A stretch of DNA of 64,000 nucleotides, from the NCBI RefSeq assembly GCF_014898155.1, contig NZ_CP062938.1, positions 1,612,001-1,676,000 on the forward strand, written 5' to 3'. Under the pieces are notes generated by a model, which was not told the origin of the DNA, did not search any database, and was given only the letters and a program-made list of their open reading frames with translations. The DNA is from Bifidobacterium eulemuris. Its GTDB lineage: Bacteria; Actinomycetota; Actinomycetes; Actinomycetales; Bifidobacteriaceae. Below, one piece after another: positions 46,133-54,999 of the stretch. The translations under genes were made by a program, and so were the position numbers. Each line of letters begins with the position of its first letter. The first letter of the stretch is position 1.

Positions 46133-47905
46133 TCAGTCGGAGGGCAGCCTTGTCTCGATCGGCCGCCAGTCTTTCGAATGCCTGAGTCGAGACCTGGGCT
46201 TGGTGGGGTGCTGGTCGAATCCCAGTTTGCGGCTCTGGAATGGATGCAGGCCGCGCAACATGAAGATGCATAGGTCGTCATCCATCTTGCTGAGCTCGTC
46301 CGCCAGCATCAGCTCACGGCCGGTGCGTCGGTGGCTGATGGACCAACTGCCGTTCACGCCCCGGCTTTCGCTGGTCTCCCTGGTGTCGATGGTCTGCTTG
46401 CCGAGCCGTTTCGATACCCATTCCGTCGTCGATTCCTCCCCGCCGCCGTAGAAGAGAGTCGAGTCGCAGTTGCCGGTGATGGTCTCCCAATCCTTCGGAT
46501 ACATGCTTTTGAGCTGTCCGAGCGTCTGGAGGATGATGCTCGCTCCGACATTGCGTGACCGCATGGTGCTGATAAGACGCTCGAAATGCGGGATTCGGCC
46601 GACGTTCGCGAATTCGTCCAAAAAGCAATGCAGCGGGACGGGCAAACGTTTGTCCGGCATATTCCTGGTCCGGCGGAACACACTATCGAACAAACACTGA
46701 TAAAAAATCGCGGCCAAAAAATTGAAGGTCGTGTCCTCGTCGGGGATTTTCAGATAGATGGCCATGCGCTTGGACTTATCCGCCCCGATGAGGTCGATGC
46801 CGATGTTGTCGTCCTTGACGATTTCGCGCACCTCGTGCACCTGGAGAGGGGCGAGACGCACGCCGAGCGAGATGATGATGCTCTTCTTCGTCTCTCCGGC
46901 CCCCTGGGTGAAAGGCCTGTATTGGTCGGCGGCGAACCTCAATCCTCTGACGGTCCTGGCCGCCTGCTCGTCCCAAGCGTCCTCGTCGGCCGCGAAGATC
47001 TTCCACACCTCCTCCGCGCCCAGCATCTTGGCGTCGACCTCGCTGATCATGTTCTCGTCCTCCTCGCTGGCGCGCAGTTTGGCGGCGAGATCCACGACCG
47101 AGTTCAGGTTGCATTCACCGGCCTTTTCATCGACCTTGGTGTAGTAGACCATCGCGATAAGAGACGTGAGCAGCGCACGTTCGGACTTCACCCAAAAATC
47201 GTCGCCGGAATGTTTCTCGGCCTCGCTGCTGTCGGTGTTGGCGAGCAGATTGGACACCAGCCGCATAATCGACACATCAGGCTTCATCGGGTCGATATAT
47301 TTGAGCGGATTGAACATCGTATCGCACGTTAGGTCGATCAGGTCCAGACATCGGGTGTCATAGCCGGCGTCGCGCAGCGTCGCGGCGGTGGAGTCCCACA
47401 GCTCTCCTTTGGGGTCGGTGCACGCATAGTGCATGGTTCGCTTGAGGATGTTTGGGATGACGTAGGCGCTGGTCTTGCGTGCGCCCGAACTGCCGAGCAT
47501 CAGCACGTTCAGATTGCGTTTCGTGCCGACCGTGTCAAGGCTCAAGCCCTCGGTCGCGGTCATCTGCAGATTCTGCGATGGATTGCGGTCAGTGTACGGG
47601 GCCATCTCGTCGCTTGTCGCCCATCGGGCCGAACCGTACTCCTCGCCATCGCGGTAGGTGCGTCGCATGCTCCACCGGTACAGGTGGTATAGGCCGACCG
47701 CGCATGCGCCGCCCAAACCCCAGAGCAGATCCACGCGATCCAGACTCAAGCGCAACGGCGCGCGGAACGCCATAGCGAGATGATCCATCATGGCGGATGC
47801 GTCGGAGCCTGCGGCGATGTCCGAGCGGATCTGCATGGCCATCAGGTCGGCCGCCCAGAATCCGAGCAGCATGGTCAGGATGATGGGCAAGGATTTCCTC
47901 AACAT
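46133..47905 (-). CDS. VirD4/TraG-family type IV coupling protein
   Basis: The 590-aa protein has two N-terminal membrane segments (about 7-24 and 60-77), Walker A GSSGARKTS (138-146) and Walker B CFLDEFANVG. Walker A has Arg where Gly is usual, a variant seen in some actinobacterial coupling proteins. It is a hexameric pump that brings the relaxase-DNA complex to the channel. GGAGCAACAACC precedes the ATG, and the gene overlaps the previous one by 7 bases at the end of the mobilisation operon. Confidence 0.93.
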   Translation of the reverse strand: MLRKSLPIILTMLLGFWAADLMAMQIRSDIAAGSDASAMMDHLAMAFRAPLRLSLDRVDLLWGLGGACAVGLYHLYRWSMRRTYRDGEEYGSARWATSDEMAPYTDRNPSQNLQMTATEGLSLDTVGTKRNLNVLMLGSSGARKTSAYVIPNILKRTMHYACTDPKGELWDSTAATLRDAGYDTRCLDLIDLTCDTMFNPLKYIDPMKPDVSIMRLVSNLLANTDSSEAEKHSGDDFWVKSERALLTSLIAMVYYTKVDEKAGECNLNSVVDLAAKLRASEEDENMISEVDAKMLGAEEVWKIFAADEDAWDEQAARTVRGLRFAADQYRPFTQGAGETKKSIIISLGVRLAPLQVHEVREIVKDDNIGIDLIGADKSKRMAIYLKIPDEDTTFNFLAAIFYQCLFDSVFRRTRNMPDKRLPVPLHCFLDEFANVGRIPHFERLISTMRSRNVGASIILQTLGQLKSMYPKDWETITGNCDSTLFYGGGEESTTEWVSKRLGKQTIDTRETSESRGVNGSWSISHRRTGRELMLADELSKMDDDLCIFMLRGLHPFQSRKLGFDQHPTKPRSRLRHSKDWRPIETRLPSD

Positions 47906-48366
47906 GGTTGTTGCTCCTTTCTGGTGCCGGTCTGCTGTCTTATCTGCTGTCTGCCGGACTGTTTGCCGAACGACATGATCTGCCGTTCCAGACGGGCGAG
48001 TTCGGCCAAAACGTCGCGCCTGGTTCCGACATTGAGGCCAGTGGGTGCGGTTCGAGAATCCTTCTCTTGGCGGTCCGTTGTCTGTTCCTTCGGACCACTG
48101 TGGCCGGGCTCTTGCCGGTCTGTGGCTGGTCCGGTCGAGCCGGTGGCCGAACCGTCGGTTGGGGATGACGGCAGAGGCATGCAGATTGCGAGATTCTGGT
48201 CCCGCGCGATCACCGCATCGGCTGCCGAAGCCATGTGGGCCAGCAGCGCCGTCTCAAGGTCGTCAGCCGCGTGATGTGTGATGGTCCATCCCATCCGGGT
48301 CGCCATGACCGTCAGATCAGTCAGATCGTTTCCGATGCCGACCGCGATGTTGAGTCGTGGGATCAT
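47899..48366 (-). CDS. ICE protein of unknown function
   Basis: The 155-aa protein starts at ATG 48366 overlapping the OB-fold gene by ATGA. The first 80 residues (NIAVGIGNDLTDLTVMATRMGWTITHHAADD) look like an alpha/beta domain. The remainder is Ser/Thr/Gln/Arg-rich and ends in a helix with RRDVLAELARLERQIMSFGKQ. No family is recognised. It lies between the OB-fold protein and the coupling protein, so a role in DNA processing or docking is plausible only by position. Confidence 0.65.
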   Translation of the reverse strand: MIPRLNIAVGIGNDLTDLTVMATRMGWTITHHAADDLETALLAHMASAADAVIARDQNLAICMPLPSSPTDGSATGSTGPATDRQEPGHSGPKEQTTDRQEKDSRTAPTGLNVGTRRDVLAELARLERQIMSFGKQSGRQQIRQQTGTRKEQQPC

Positions 48367-48647
48367 GATTCGTTCTCTCCCTCGTGGCTGGGCGTGAGAC
48401 CGAGCGTTTCCACGATGAGGTCGCATCCGTCTTCGGCTTCCGGCAATCGTCCTTTGAGTATGATCGCGCTGCCGGTGTCGGCACGGCTCTCCTGGAGATT
48501 CCGGCGATGCGCGTCGCCGACGGCGAGGGCGGTGACCTGATGGACTCCGTCGCTGGAGCGGACGTTGATTTTAAGGATCGTCTCGTCTCCGATGCGTCTT
48601 GGTTTTTGGGCCAATGTGCCCTCAAGCCAGACAATCTGCTCGTTCAC
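48363..48647 (-). CDS. Small OB-fold protein, SSB-like
   Basis: The 94-aa protein has the strand order of single-stranded DNA-binding OB folds: IVWLEGTLAQKPRRIG, ILKINVRSS, VTALAVGDAHRRNLQE, SAIILKGRLPE and LIVETLGL. It resembles short SSB or PriB-like proteins more than full SSB, with no acidic tail. It may coat transferred single strands. The identification rests on the fold pattern. Confidence 0.6.
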   Translation of the reverse strand: MNEQIVWLEGTLAQKPRRIGDETILKINVRSSDGVHQVTALAVGDAHRRNLQESRADTGSAIILKGRLPEAEDGCDLIVETLGLTPSHEGENES

Positions 48648-48655
48648 GGCAGCTC

Positions 48656-50590
48656 CTATCTACTGTGCTTTTGCTTGTGCTCCTGGCTGCGGTGCCTCTG
48701 GCCGGACAATGCCTCTGCGGCTTTGTCCCTCAGCATCGACAGCAGGGACCTGCGGTCGCCTTTGTCCGTCTTTCCGTCGGGTTCGGCCTGCGTGGCTGCG
48801 GCTTCTTCCTTGATCGCGGTCTCCTTGCGTTCCGTCTCATCCTTCGCGCGTTCCCTTATGGGGTTCCGGCGGTCGGTGATGTCTTGGTCGTTATGGTCGC
48901 CGACAAGGGTGTCGAGCAGCAGCAGCGCGGCCGCGCGCCGGTCCTCGGCCGAGAAACGGGTATCGGCGACGCTGCGCGCCTGCGGGACGTCATGCTGTTG
49001 TGCGTGCTGGACCGCCACACGATCGATGGCCCTCTTGGTCGCTTTCAATGCGAGTCCGGCATCGTATTTGCCCGCGTCCATATACGCGATCAATTGGTTC
49101 TGGAGCCGGTCGACGCTTTCCCAGGCATTGCCGACCGCGTATCTGGCGAGTCCGAACGCCGCTGTGTGATCGTCTTTCTGCTCGCGTAGCCGTATGACCT
49201 CACTCCGCATCTCCTCGCTCAACGGAGTTGCCGTGTCGACTGCGGGCGGCTGTTTGGCCTGCATGTCTGGCGTCTTGCGTTTGGCGGCTTTCCTCGCTTC
49301 GGCTATCGCGGCGCACAGCTTCGCGGGATCGTCGATGGTGACGCTGCGGCGCTTCTCGCCGCGTCCTTGGAACAGTTCGACGCCGCGTCCCGGACGCAAA
49401 CGGACATTGACGTCCCTGCCTTCGGACTTCTGCCGTTTAATGGCGTCGGAGGCGAACAGGTCGAACGCCCACCCGTCCAAACGGCGTCCGTCGATGACTG
49501 TGCCGGCGGGCAGGCGGATGATCATCTTGTCCCACTCGCGCCCGTCTCGGGCATGTAAAGTGTACGGGCGTGCGGCGTCATTATCGACCCATGCGTTCGG
49601 CCATCCCTTCCGTCCGTTGGGTGTCGGAGACGTTGCGGCGCGGGCTCCCGGCTCGCGCGTCCGCGCGTGGCCATCGGTGAGCAGTTGACAGGCCGTGCGG
49701 TCGATGAGTGTGTCCCAATCCTCCAACTTGCCGTCGTTCGGACGGTCGAGCAATGGCCGCTCTCCCCTCCTGATAATGCCTCCGCGCGCCACATGATGCG
49801 TGATGTCCCACGCGTCCGGCCCTCCGTTATGGTTGCGGCTGGTCTGGTAACGGTTGTAGATTTGCCGGCCGCGCGCCATCAACTCGCTGTCGTCGAGTCT
49901 TTGCGGCGGGCTGATGGGAGCTGGGGCCACGCTGTGGGCGATGGTCTCCAATCGCGGTCCCATGTCGTCACTGTATTGCAGATGGCGCAACCCGTAGGAG
50001 TCGACCAGGCCTTGGCCGTTGACATGCCAGTCAATGGAAATCAGGTCATCCCCACTGTCCTCAAGATACCAGGAGGACGGCTCACCTATGCCTCGCTCCA
50101 GTCCGGCTTGCAGCAGCGCGAGCCGAACCGCGTCGGGGCCGGCATCGGGCTTTGACTCCGCGCGCGCAAGTGCTTCGGCCCATCCCATCGGCAATGCCTT
50201 ACCGTCGATGCGGAACGTGATGGCTCCCGGCTGCTCGACTGTTCTCACGTCTGGTTTGGCCCCGTTTGCCCATTGGGCGATGCCATTGGCAATCTGACGG
50301 GATGGGTCCGTATCCCCTGGCTGCATGATGCCGAATCCCATCGTCAATCGTGTCGAGTCGCCTTGGATGGTGTGTTGGTGCACGACGATGTCTCCGGGCT
50401 CGTAGGCCACGCCGATGGCGTCGACCCCGCTCGCGTTGGCGATGCCGGCGGTCCATAACAGGTCGCCGGACATCGCCCACCAACGTGTGGGCCATGGCGT
50501 GGGATTGGTGATGCCGTTGATTGTGTCCTGTATGATCGCGGTCCGGCGCAGCAGTGTTTCGCGCTCGATCGATGTGTTGTCCATGTCCAT
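48656..50590 (-). CDS. Large ICE protein of unknown function (644 aa)
   Basis: I recognise no family. Residues about 30-180 look like an alpha/beta domain with WPTRWWAMSGDLLW and VDAIGVAYEPGDIVVHQ. The middle holds polar segments and a repeated-looking AWDITHHVARGG / DTLIDRTACQLL pair. Residues about 340-430 form a basic domain with GWAFDLFASDAIKRQ and VNVRLRPGRGVELFQGR. The C-terminal 150 residues are helical and charged. Soluble, no signal peptide. It lies between the PcfB-like and OB-fold genes, which points to relaxosome or DNA handling. Confidence 0.72.
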   Translation of the reverse strand: MDMDNTSIERETLLRRTAIIQDTINGITNPTPWPTRWWAMSGDLLWTAGIANASGVDAIGVAYEPGDIVVHQHTIQGDSTRLTMGFGIMQPGDTDPSRQIANGIAQWANGAKPDVRTVEQPGAITFRIDGKALPMGWAEALARAESKPDAGPDAVRLALLQAGLERGIGEPSSWYLEDSGDDLISIDWHVNGQGLVDSYGLRHLQYSDDMGPRLETIAHSVAPAPISPPQRLDDSELMARGRQIYNRYQTSRNHNGGPDAWDITHHVARGGIIRRGERPLLDRPNDGKLEDWDTLIDRTACQLLTDGHARTREPGARAATSPTPNGRKGWPNAWVDNDAARPYTLHARDGREWDKMIIRLPAGTVIDGRRLDGWAFDLFASDAIKRQKSEGRDVNVRLRPGRGVELFQGRGEKRRSVTIDDPAKLCAAIAEARKAAKRKTPDMQAKQPPAVDTATPLSEEMRSEVIRLREQKDDHTAAFGLARYAVGNAWESVDRLQNQLIAYMDAGKYDAGLALKATKRAIDRVAVQHAQQHDVPQARSVADTRFSAEDRRAAALLLLDTLVGDHNDQDITDRRNPIRERAKDETERKETAIKEEAAATQAEPDGKTDKGDRRSLLSMLRDKAAEALSGQRHRSQEHKQKHSR

Positions 50591-50601
50591 GATGACGGCT
50601 C

Positions 50602-51315
50602 CTATCGGTTATGCTTTTTGGCCGGTTTGAGGGTGCGTGCGGGTTGTTGCTTCGCGGCTTCGAGATGGGCCGCCGCACGTTCGTCCAGCAGCTTGAGCGC
50701 ATCGGCCCGCGTCTTCTTGCCCAGCTTGGACTTATCTGGACGTGACTCGGACTGCCGTCCGGTCGGTTGGCTTTCGGCCCGATGCTCTGGTTCGGATGAT
50801 TGCTTGTCCACCTGTTTTTCGGGGAGCCCACGTTCCGGTGCGGTGGTTTCGGACGGTGCCGTGGCCGTGATGCTTCGGTCGGGTGTCGTCATCTCCGTGG
50901 TGAGGGTCAACCCCACTTGTTCGAAAGCGCGGTTGACCGCGTGCAGCAGATGATCTTGGTCTTTGCCTTGAAAGTGCAGATAGTAGGATCCCTGTCCGGT
51001 AGTTTCGACCGAATAGGTGATGCCGGCCTTGCGTAGTGATTTCGTCACCTCTTTGAGGCTTTCATCAGGCAGCAGGATGTCGTGCACGTCCTTGCCCATG
51101 GATTGCAGACGCGCCTCGCTGACCTTGCCCGTCTCCATCTGGTGTCTGATGGCGTCCGTGATCATTCCGGCACCTCCGGTGACGATCCTCCAGCCCGCTG
51201 CGGCAAAGCCTTTGGCGCTGTCCGCGCCGACCCGGACGATGAGACTCGCTCCGGATTCGATGATTCTGATGCCGATGTCCTTGACCTGGCTTTCAACCAT
51301 TTCCTCGATTGCCAT
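50602..51315 (-). CDS. DUF3801/PcfB-like mobilisation protein
   Basis: The 237-aa protein has an N-terminal helical domain (QVKDIGIRIIESGASLIVRVGADSAKGF) and the compact region LQSMGKDVHDILLPDESLKEVTKSLRKAGITYSVE, typical of PcfB/DUF3801. A basic, low-complexity C-terminus (KLGKKTRADALKLLDERAAAHL) follows. In pCF10, PcfB is associated with conjugation as an accessory factor. It lies directly downstream of the relaxase, a conserved order in Gram-positive elements. Confidence 0.72.
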   Translation of the reverse strand: MAIEEMVESQVKDIGIRIIESGASLIVRVGADSAKGFAAAGWRIVTGGAGMITDAIRHQMETGKVSEARLQSMGKDVHDILLPDESLKEVTKSLRKAGITYSVETTGQGSYYLHFQGKDQDHLLHAVNRAFEQVGLTLTTEMTTPDRSITATAPSETTAPERGLPEKQVDKQSSEPEHRAESQPTGRQSESRPDKSKLGKKTRADALKLLDERAAAHLEAAKQQPARTLKPAKKHNR

Positions 51316-51343
51316 GATGATGTTCCTTTCTGTTTATCGGCCG

Positions 51344-52822
51344 TCACAGGCGATGGCCGCGTTTGACGGTCCGGTCGCGTTCCCGCTTCCGTTCCTCTGA
51401 TTCCATGTCGCGCGTGCGCGCGGCGTGGCGTTCGATGGAGCCAAGGTCGTCCTCCAATTGGGCGACTCTCGTCTCCCTCAACGTCATCTCCTCGCGGGCT
51501 TCGACCTGCGCTTCGGTCGTGCCGTTGTCGATCGCGTCGGCCAGGGCTATCACGCTTGCCTGGAGCATCGCGTGCTCGTCGCGCAGTCTTTCGCGCAGGA
51601 TTTCGATGCCCTTGTCGGCGTCTCCGCCTGCTTCGCGGGTCCATCGTGTGGCCGCGTCCAACGCCTTGGCCGCCTCACGCAACCGGTCGATGCGATATCC
51701 CTGTGCCACGTAGTAGCGGCGTTGGGCGTCGCTGACACCGGCTCTGACGTCCAACTTCGTTTCGGCTGACTTGCCAAGACTCTCCGTAGGGCGTCCGAAC
51801 CACTGGTATAAGCCTCTGGCAGGCAAGGATTGCTCGTATATGCCACGACGGTCGGTCACGATCTGCGTGGCCTCATCGCTCAGATACGCGCGCCAGGTAC
51901 TGCCGGCGCGCACGATTCGATCCATCGGGATGGTGATCTTCTTTTGCCGTTTAGCTCCTGGCAGCCACACCGTAACCCGGTCCCCATCTTTGTGCTCAAT
52001 CAGTGAGCTGTTGAAGCTGATTGGCACCACGGCGGTCCTCGCCATACGGGCCATGACATTGCCCATGGAATATGCTTCGCCGAGCCGGTTGTCGCGCACC
52101 TTGAAACCCGACTCCAGCAGCGTGTAGGTCAGATGTGCGCCACGGGCCTCGACCTTGACCCCGGCCGCTTCGAGCAGTCCACGGAACTCGTCGAAGCTAT
52201 GCGAGTTGGCTGCGGCGAGATCTATGGTGGTGCGCATCGCGGCCTTGACACCCTTGCCTTTGGCCTGCTCGTAGATCTCCGCGAAGCTCATGCCACGCCT
52301 ATCCTGGACCGTTTCGGGATGGTCGATGACGCTGAGATTCGCGTCAAGACAGAGCCTGTCACTGATCTGCCGCCACTGGTCGATGATGTCTTTCGGCAGG
52401 CGCATATGCAGATGCGGCTCCATCTGCTGCGCGGCGCAGATGATGAGGTGGTTATGTAGATGCGGCCGGTTCGTGTGCGTGGCGACCACGAATTTGAAAT
52501 CACCTCCGGTGATCTCCTCGGCCAGCCTGACACCCAACTCGTGCACTTGCTCCGCCGTCACCGGATCATCCGGCGCGAACGAATGCTTAAGGTGGATAGC
52601 CCACACGGTGTCCCGGCGGATGCCCTGCGGAGCGGCTCTCAAATCGGCTTCCATAGGACGCGCGAGACGCTCTCCGTCATGTCGTTCGGTGCTGTAGCTG
52701 GAGCTGACCAGCGCGCCGTCCTCGGTCTTCGTCCGGTCGATGACATAGCTGATCGCGTCGGCCAACGGCGTCGCCGACGTGTATCGCGTCTTGACCTTCC
52801 TCCCCATCGTCACCACGGCCAT
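51344..52822 (-). CDS. MobA-type (MOBP-like) relaxase
   Basis: The 492-aa relaxase carries the HUH metal site in VVATHTNRPHLHNHLIICA (about 112-130) and an upstream tyrosine-rich start region (SYVIDRTKTEDGALVSSSY) that would hold the catalytic tyrosine. The C-terminal half is helical and charged. It nicks oriT and carries the strand into the recipient. The start ATG 52822 overlaps the MobC stop as TGATG. Confidence 0.93.
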   Translation of the reverse strand: MAVVTMGRKVKTRYTSATPLADAISYVIDRTKTEDGALVSSSYSTERHDGERLARPMEADLRAAPQGIRRDTVWAIHLKHSFAPDDPVTAEQVHELGVRLAEEITGGDFKFVVATHTNRPHLHNHLIICAAQQMEPHLHMRLPKDIIDQWRQISDRLCLDANLSVIDHPETVQDRRGMSFAEIYEQAKGKGVKAAMRTTIDLAAANSHSFDEFRGLLEAAGVKVEARGAHLTYTLLESGFKVRDNRLGEAYSMGNVMARMARTAVVPISFNSSLIEHKDGDRVTVWLPGAKRQKKITIPMDRIVRAGSTWRAYLSDEATQIVTDRRGIYEQSLPARGLYQWFGRPTESLGKSAETKLDVRAGVSDAQRRYYVAQGYRIDRLREAAKALDAATRWTREAGGDADKGIEILRERLRDEHAMLQASVIALADAIDNGTTEAQVEAREEMTLRETRVAQLEDDLGSIERHAARTRDMESEERKRERDRTVKRGHRL

Positions 52823-53196
52823 CACTGCCCCTCCAACACCGCGTCGGCATACTGCTCGACCAGCCGATAGAACATGTCGTTGAGCGTGCGCATCTCGTCC
52901 TCGACCGCGCGCAACTGCTCCCGCGTGACGCTCTTCGAGACGTTCGCCTGATGCGCGATCTGATTGATGTTCTGCCCGATACGACGGATCTCCCGATTGA
53001 TTTTCGCCGGATCCGTCGCGACCTTGATCGTGGTGACATGCCCATCCAACAGCAACGAACGAGCGAACCTGCCGAAGTCCATATACGGCGCATCAGCCTT
53101 GACCAAGGCATACGTCTCCTGTAGCTGAGCCCACTCCTCATCGCTGAACGTGATGGTCTTCCGCACGCCCCGATGACGGCCGCTGACCCATCCCAT
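52822..53196 (-). CDS. mobC: MobC-type relaxosome accessory protein
   Basis: The 124-aa protein has an RHH-like N-terminal half (RKTITFSDEEWAQLQETYALVK) and the MobC signature INREIRRIGQNINQIAHQAN, followed by a helical tail. MobC helps the relaxase open oriT. It is the first gene of the minus-strand mobilisation operon, directly downstream of the oriT candidate. Confidence 0.9.
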   Translation of the reverse strand: MGWVSGRHRGVRKTITFSDEEWAQLQETYALVKADAPYMDFGRFARSLLLDGHVTTIKVATDPAKINREIRRIGQNINQIAHQANVSKSVTREQLRAVEDEMRTLNDMFYRLVEQYADAVLEGQ

Positions 53197-53229
53197 CAGA
53201 GGTTCGTTCCGCTCTGCGTTCGCTGTGTT

Positions 53230-53400
53230 CGAGTCGCCGTTGGCGCTCTTCGGAGGCTCCGCCGACTATGGGGTTCGGGTCTCCCGGCAAGCGAGGACCG
53301 GCACGGTCCGGCAGCATTTGTACGTACAAATGCGTCGCTTGCTACCTCCGAACCCGATGCCTCGGGTCGGAGGCAACCATGTCCCGAGACCATGCGGGTT
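53230..53400. other. Candidate origin of transfer (oriT)
   Basis: The spacer upstream of mobC holds nested inverted repeats. GCAAGCGA (53288-53295) pairs with TCGCTTGC (53335-53342), enclosing the perfect 20-bp palindrome GCATTTGTACGTACAAATGC (53314-53333). A second structure is CCTCCGAACCCGA / TCGGGTCGGAGG (53345-53373). Position before mobC-mobA and this kind of structure fit an oriT. No nic consensus for this relaxase group is known to me. Confidence 0.7.
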
Positions 53401-53416
53401 TTTCCGGTTTTCTGCA

Positions 53417-53507
53417 TTTTCCCCTCCTCGACTTTTCGGATCGCGATTACGTTGAAATCTGATGAGGCAATCATCAGCCCGTTTCGCAAAATCGAGGCGG
53501 GGAAAAC
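53417..53507. promoter_or_regulatory. Divergent pair of ICE TTTTCCCC motifs
   Basis: A plus-strand copy (TTTTCCCCTCCTCGACTTTT, from 53417) and a minus-strand copy (TTTTCCCCGCCTCGATTTTG, from 53507 leftward) lie about 50 bp apart. They could drive the rightward genes from 53537 and the leftward mobilisation operon together with the motifs at 31808 and 37419. The minus copy is more complete (GCGAAACGGG, TGATGAT). Confidence 0.65.
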
Positions 53508-53536
53508 GGAAAATCGCATTGCGTAGGAGGAGAACA

Positions 53537-53926
53537 ATGGCGATGAGGAAAAGCATGGTGAAGCAGCTCGCGGAGCAGGTCCTGCAACATGACCGCGAAT
53601 TGCTCAAGCGCAAGGAGACCGCGATCAAGGAAGAGGCCGCCGCTCTCGTAGAACTTCGCACCGCCGCTGAACGGCTGCGCGCGGCGACGAAGCAACTTTC
53701 CGACCTCGGATTCTCGACCAGGACGATGGCGGACACGCTTGGAATGAGCAACCAGGAACTGCGCATCGCGCGCGATACCGCATGCGCGCTTATCCTGCCG
53801 AGCGGTCAACCCCAGACGGAATCAGATGCCGACAAAACCAACAACCCCGAAATAGGTGAAAACGGCGGAGAAAATGCCGCCGCGTCCTCGACCACTCCTG
53901 AGAGCGACAGCGGACACGAGTGGTGA
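53537..53926 (+). CDS. Coiled-coil ICE protein with a putative HTH
   Basis: The 129-aa protein starts at ATG 53537 after AGGAGGAG. Residues 1-65 form a charged coiled coil (EQVLQHDRELLKRKETAIKEEAAALVE). Then DLGFSTRTMADTLGMSNQELRIA resembles a short helix-turn-helix, followed by an acidic, disordered tail. It may be a regulator or DNA-binding accessory of transfer. It overlaps the next gene's GTG starts. Confidence 0.65.
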   Translation: MAMRKSMVKQLAEQVLQHDRELLKRKETAIKEEAAALVELRTAAERLRAATKQLSDLGFSTRTMADTLGMSNQELRIARDTACALILPSGQPQTESDADKTNNPEIGENGGENAAASSTTPESDSGHEW

Positions 53927-53928
53927 CC

Positions 53929-54897
53929 ATGGCTGACGAAAACGAAAGCGAAATCGACCTCGGCGAGTGGAGCGACTTCATCACCTTCTACCGTCGGCCC
54001 GGGCGCACCGGACGTGAATTTGCGAGCGAGAGCGAACTTGCCGAACAGCTAAGGGACGAACGCCGCCAACGAGAGGAACAACGGCTCAAGCGGAGAGAAG
54101 CCTATCGTCGCTATGAAGCCGAACACCGCGACGAGATCCGCCGCCGCCAACGCGAGCGATACCACGAGCGCATGGCGAACGATCCCGAATATCGGGAACG
54201 CCAAAGAGCCAACCATGCCCGCTACAACGAGCGGCACCGCAAAACATCCTCCACTCCTGCCTTAACCGAGAAGAAGACTACAGCCGAGAAGAGTGCAGCT
54301 AGGAAGAAAGCGCCACCAGAAAAGAAAAAGGCAGCAGTCAAGAAAAAGACAGCCGAGGAGAAAGCGGCAGCCAAACAGCGTCCCCAGCCTGAAATACTGG
54401 ATGCGGCTCAAATCGAGGAACGGGAAAACCGCAGAAAAGAACGCGCGCGCGAACGTTACCGTGAACGCATGGCGAACGATCCCGAATACCGGGAACGACG
54501 GCTTGGATACTGGAGGGAGCGCCACCAGAAAAGAAAGAGCGATCCCGAATACAGAGCGAGCAAAATCAAAGCGGCGCAACGTTACCGTGAGCGGCATAAA
54601 GATGATCCCGAATACCAGGCGCGGCGAAAGGAGTCCAATAAGAAGAGATATGTCCTCCAAAAAAAGAAAACCCAGGATCCCGAAACCATCATCAGGCTCT
54701 ATGAATTCTGGAAACAGCAGTACGAAAAAATGCTGAGCGACATCGAGCAGGAATCTCGGGGCGCGGACGCGGTCAATCAGAAAAAGACGACGGCTGATGT
54801 GCTCGCCTTGCTTGAGGAGCGGACGCCGGACCATGACAGCGCCAAGACATCTCCGTCGCCTCCGAATCGGTCCCCGCGCAAATCGACGCGTCAGTAG
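53929..54897 (+). CDS. Highly charged protein with DPEYRxR repeats
   Basis: This 322-aa protein has an acidic start, then about four repeats with the core RYxERxxxDPEYRxR: near residues 70-95, 175-200, 200-215 and 220-235. These are separated by a Lys/Ala/Glu-rich linker (about 107-155). Similar repeats occur in phage-encoded DNA-binding proteins. At DNA level the repeats share GATCCCGAATA. ATG 53929 is preferred over upstream GTG codons in frame. Function is unknown; the position next to oriT suggests DNA binding. Confidence 0.7.
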   Translation: MADENESEIDLGEWSDFITFYRRPGRTGREFASESELAEQLRDERRQREEQRLKRREAYRRYEAEHRDEIRRRQRERYHERMANDPEYRERQRANHARYNERHRKTSSTPALTEKKTTAEKSAARKKAPPEKKKAAVKKKTAEEKAAAKQRPQPEILDAAQIEERENRRKERARERYRERMANDPEYRERRLGYWRERHQKRKSDPEYRASKIKAAQRYRERHKDDPEYQARRKESNKKRYVLQKKKTQDPETIIRLYEFWKQQYEKMLSDIEQESRGADAVNQKKTTADVLALLEERTPDHDSAKTSPSPPNRSPRKSTRQ

Positions 54898-54999
54898 TAT
54901 CCACCGCATGCGATGAGTCCACACATCACTCTTGGACTTTCGGCGCGGCGATCGTCTCGCTAACTTAAAAATCAACAACCACACGACAAAGGAGCAGAA

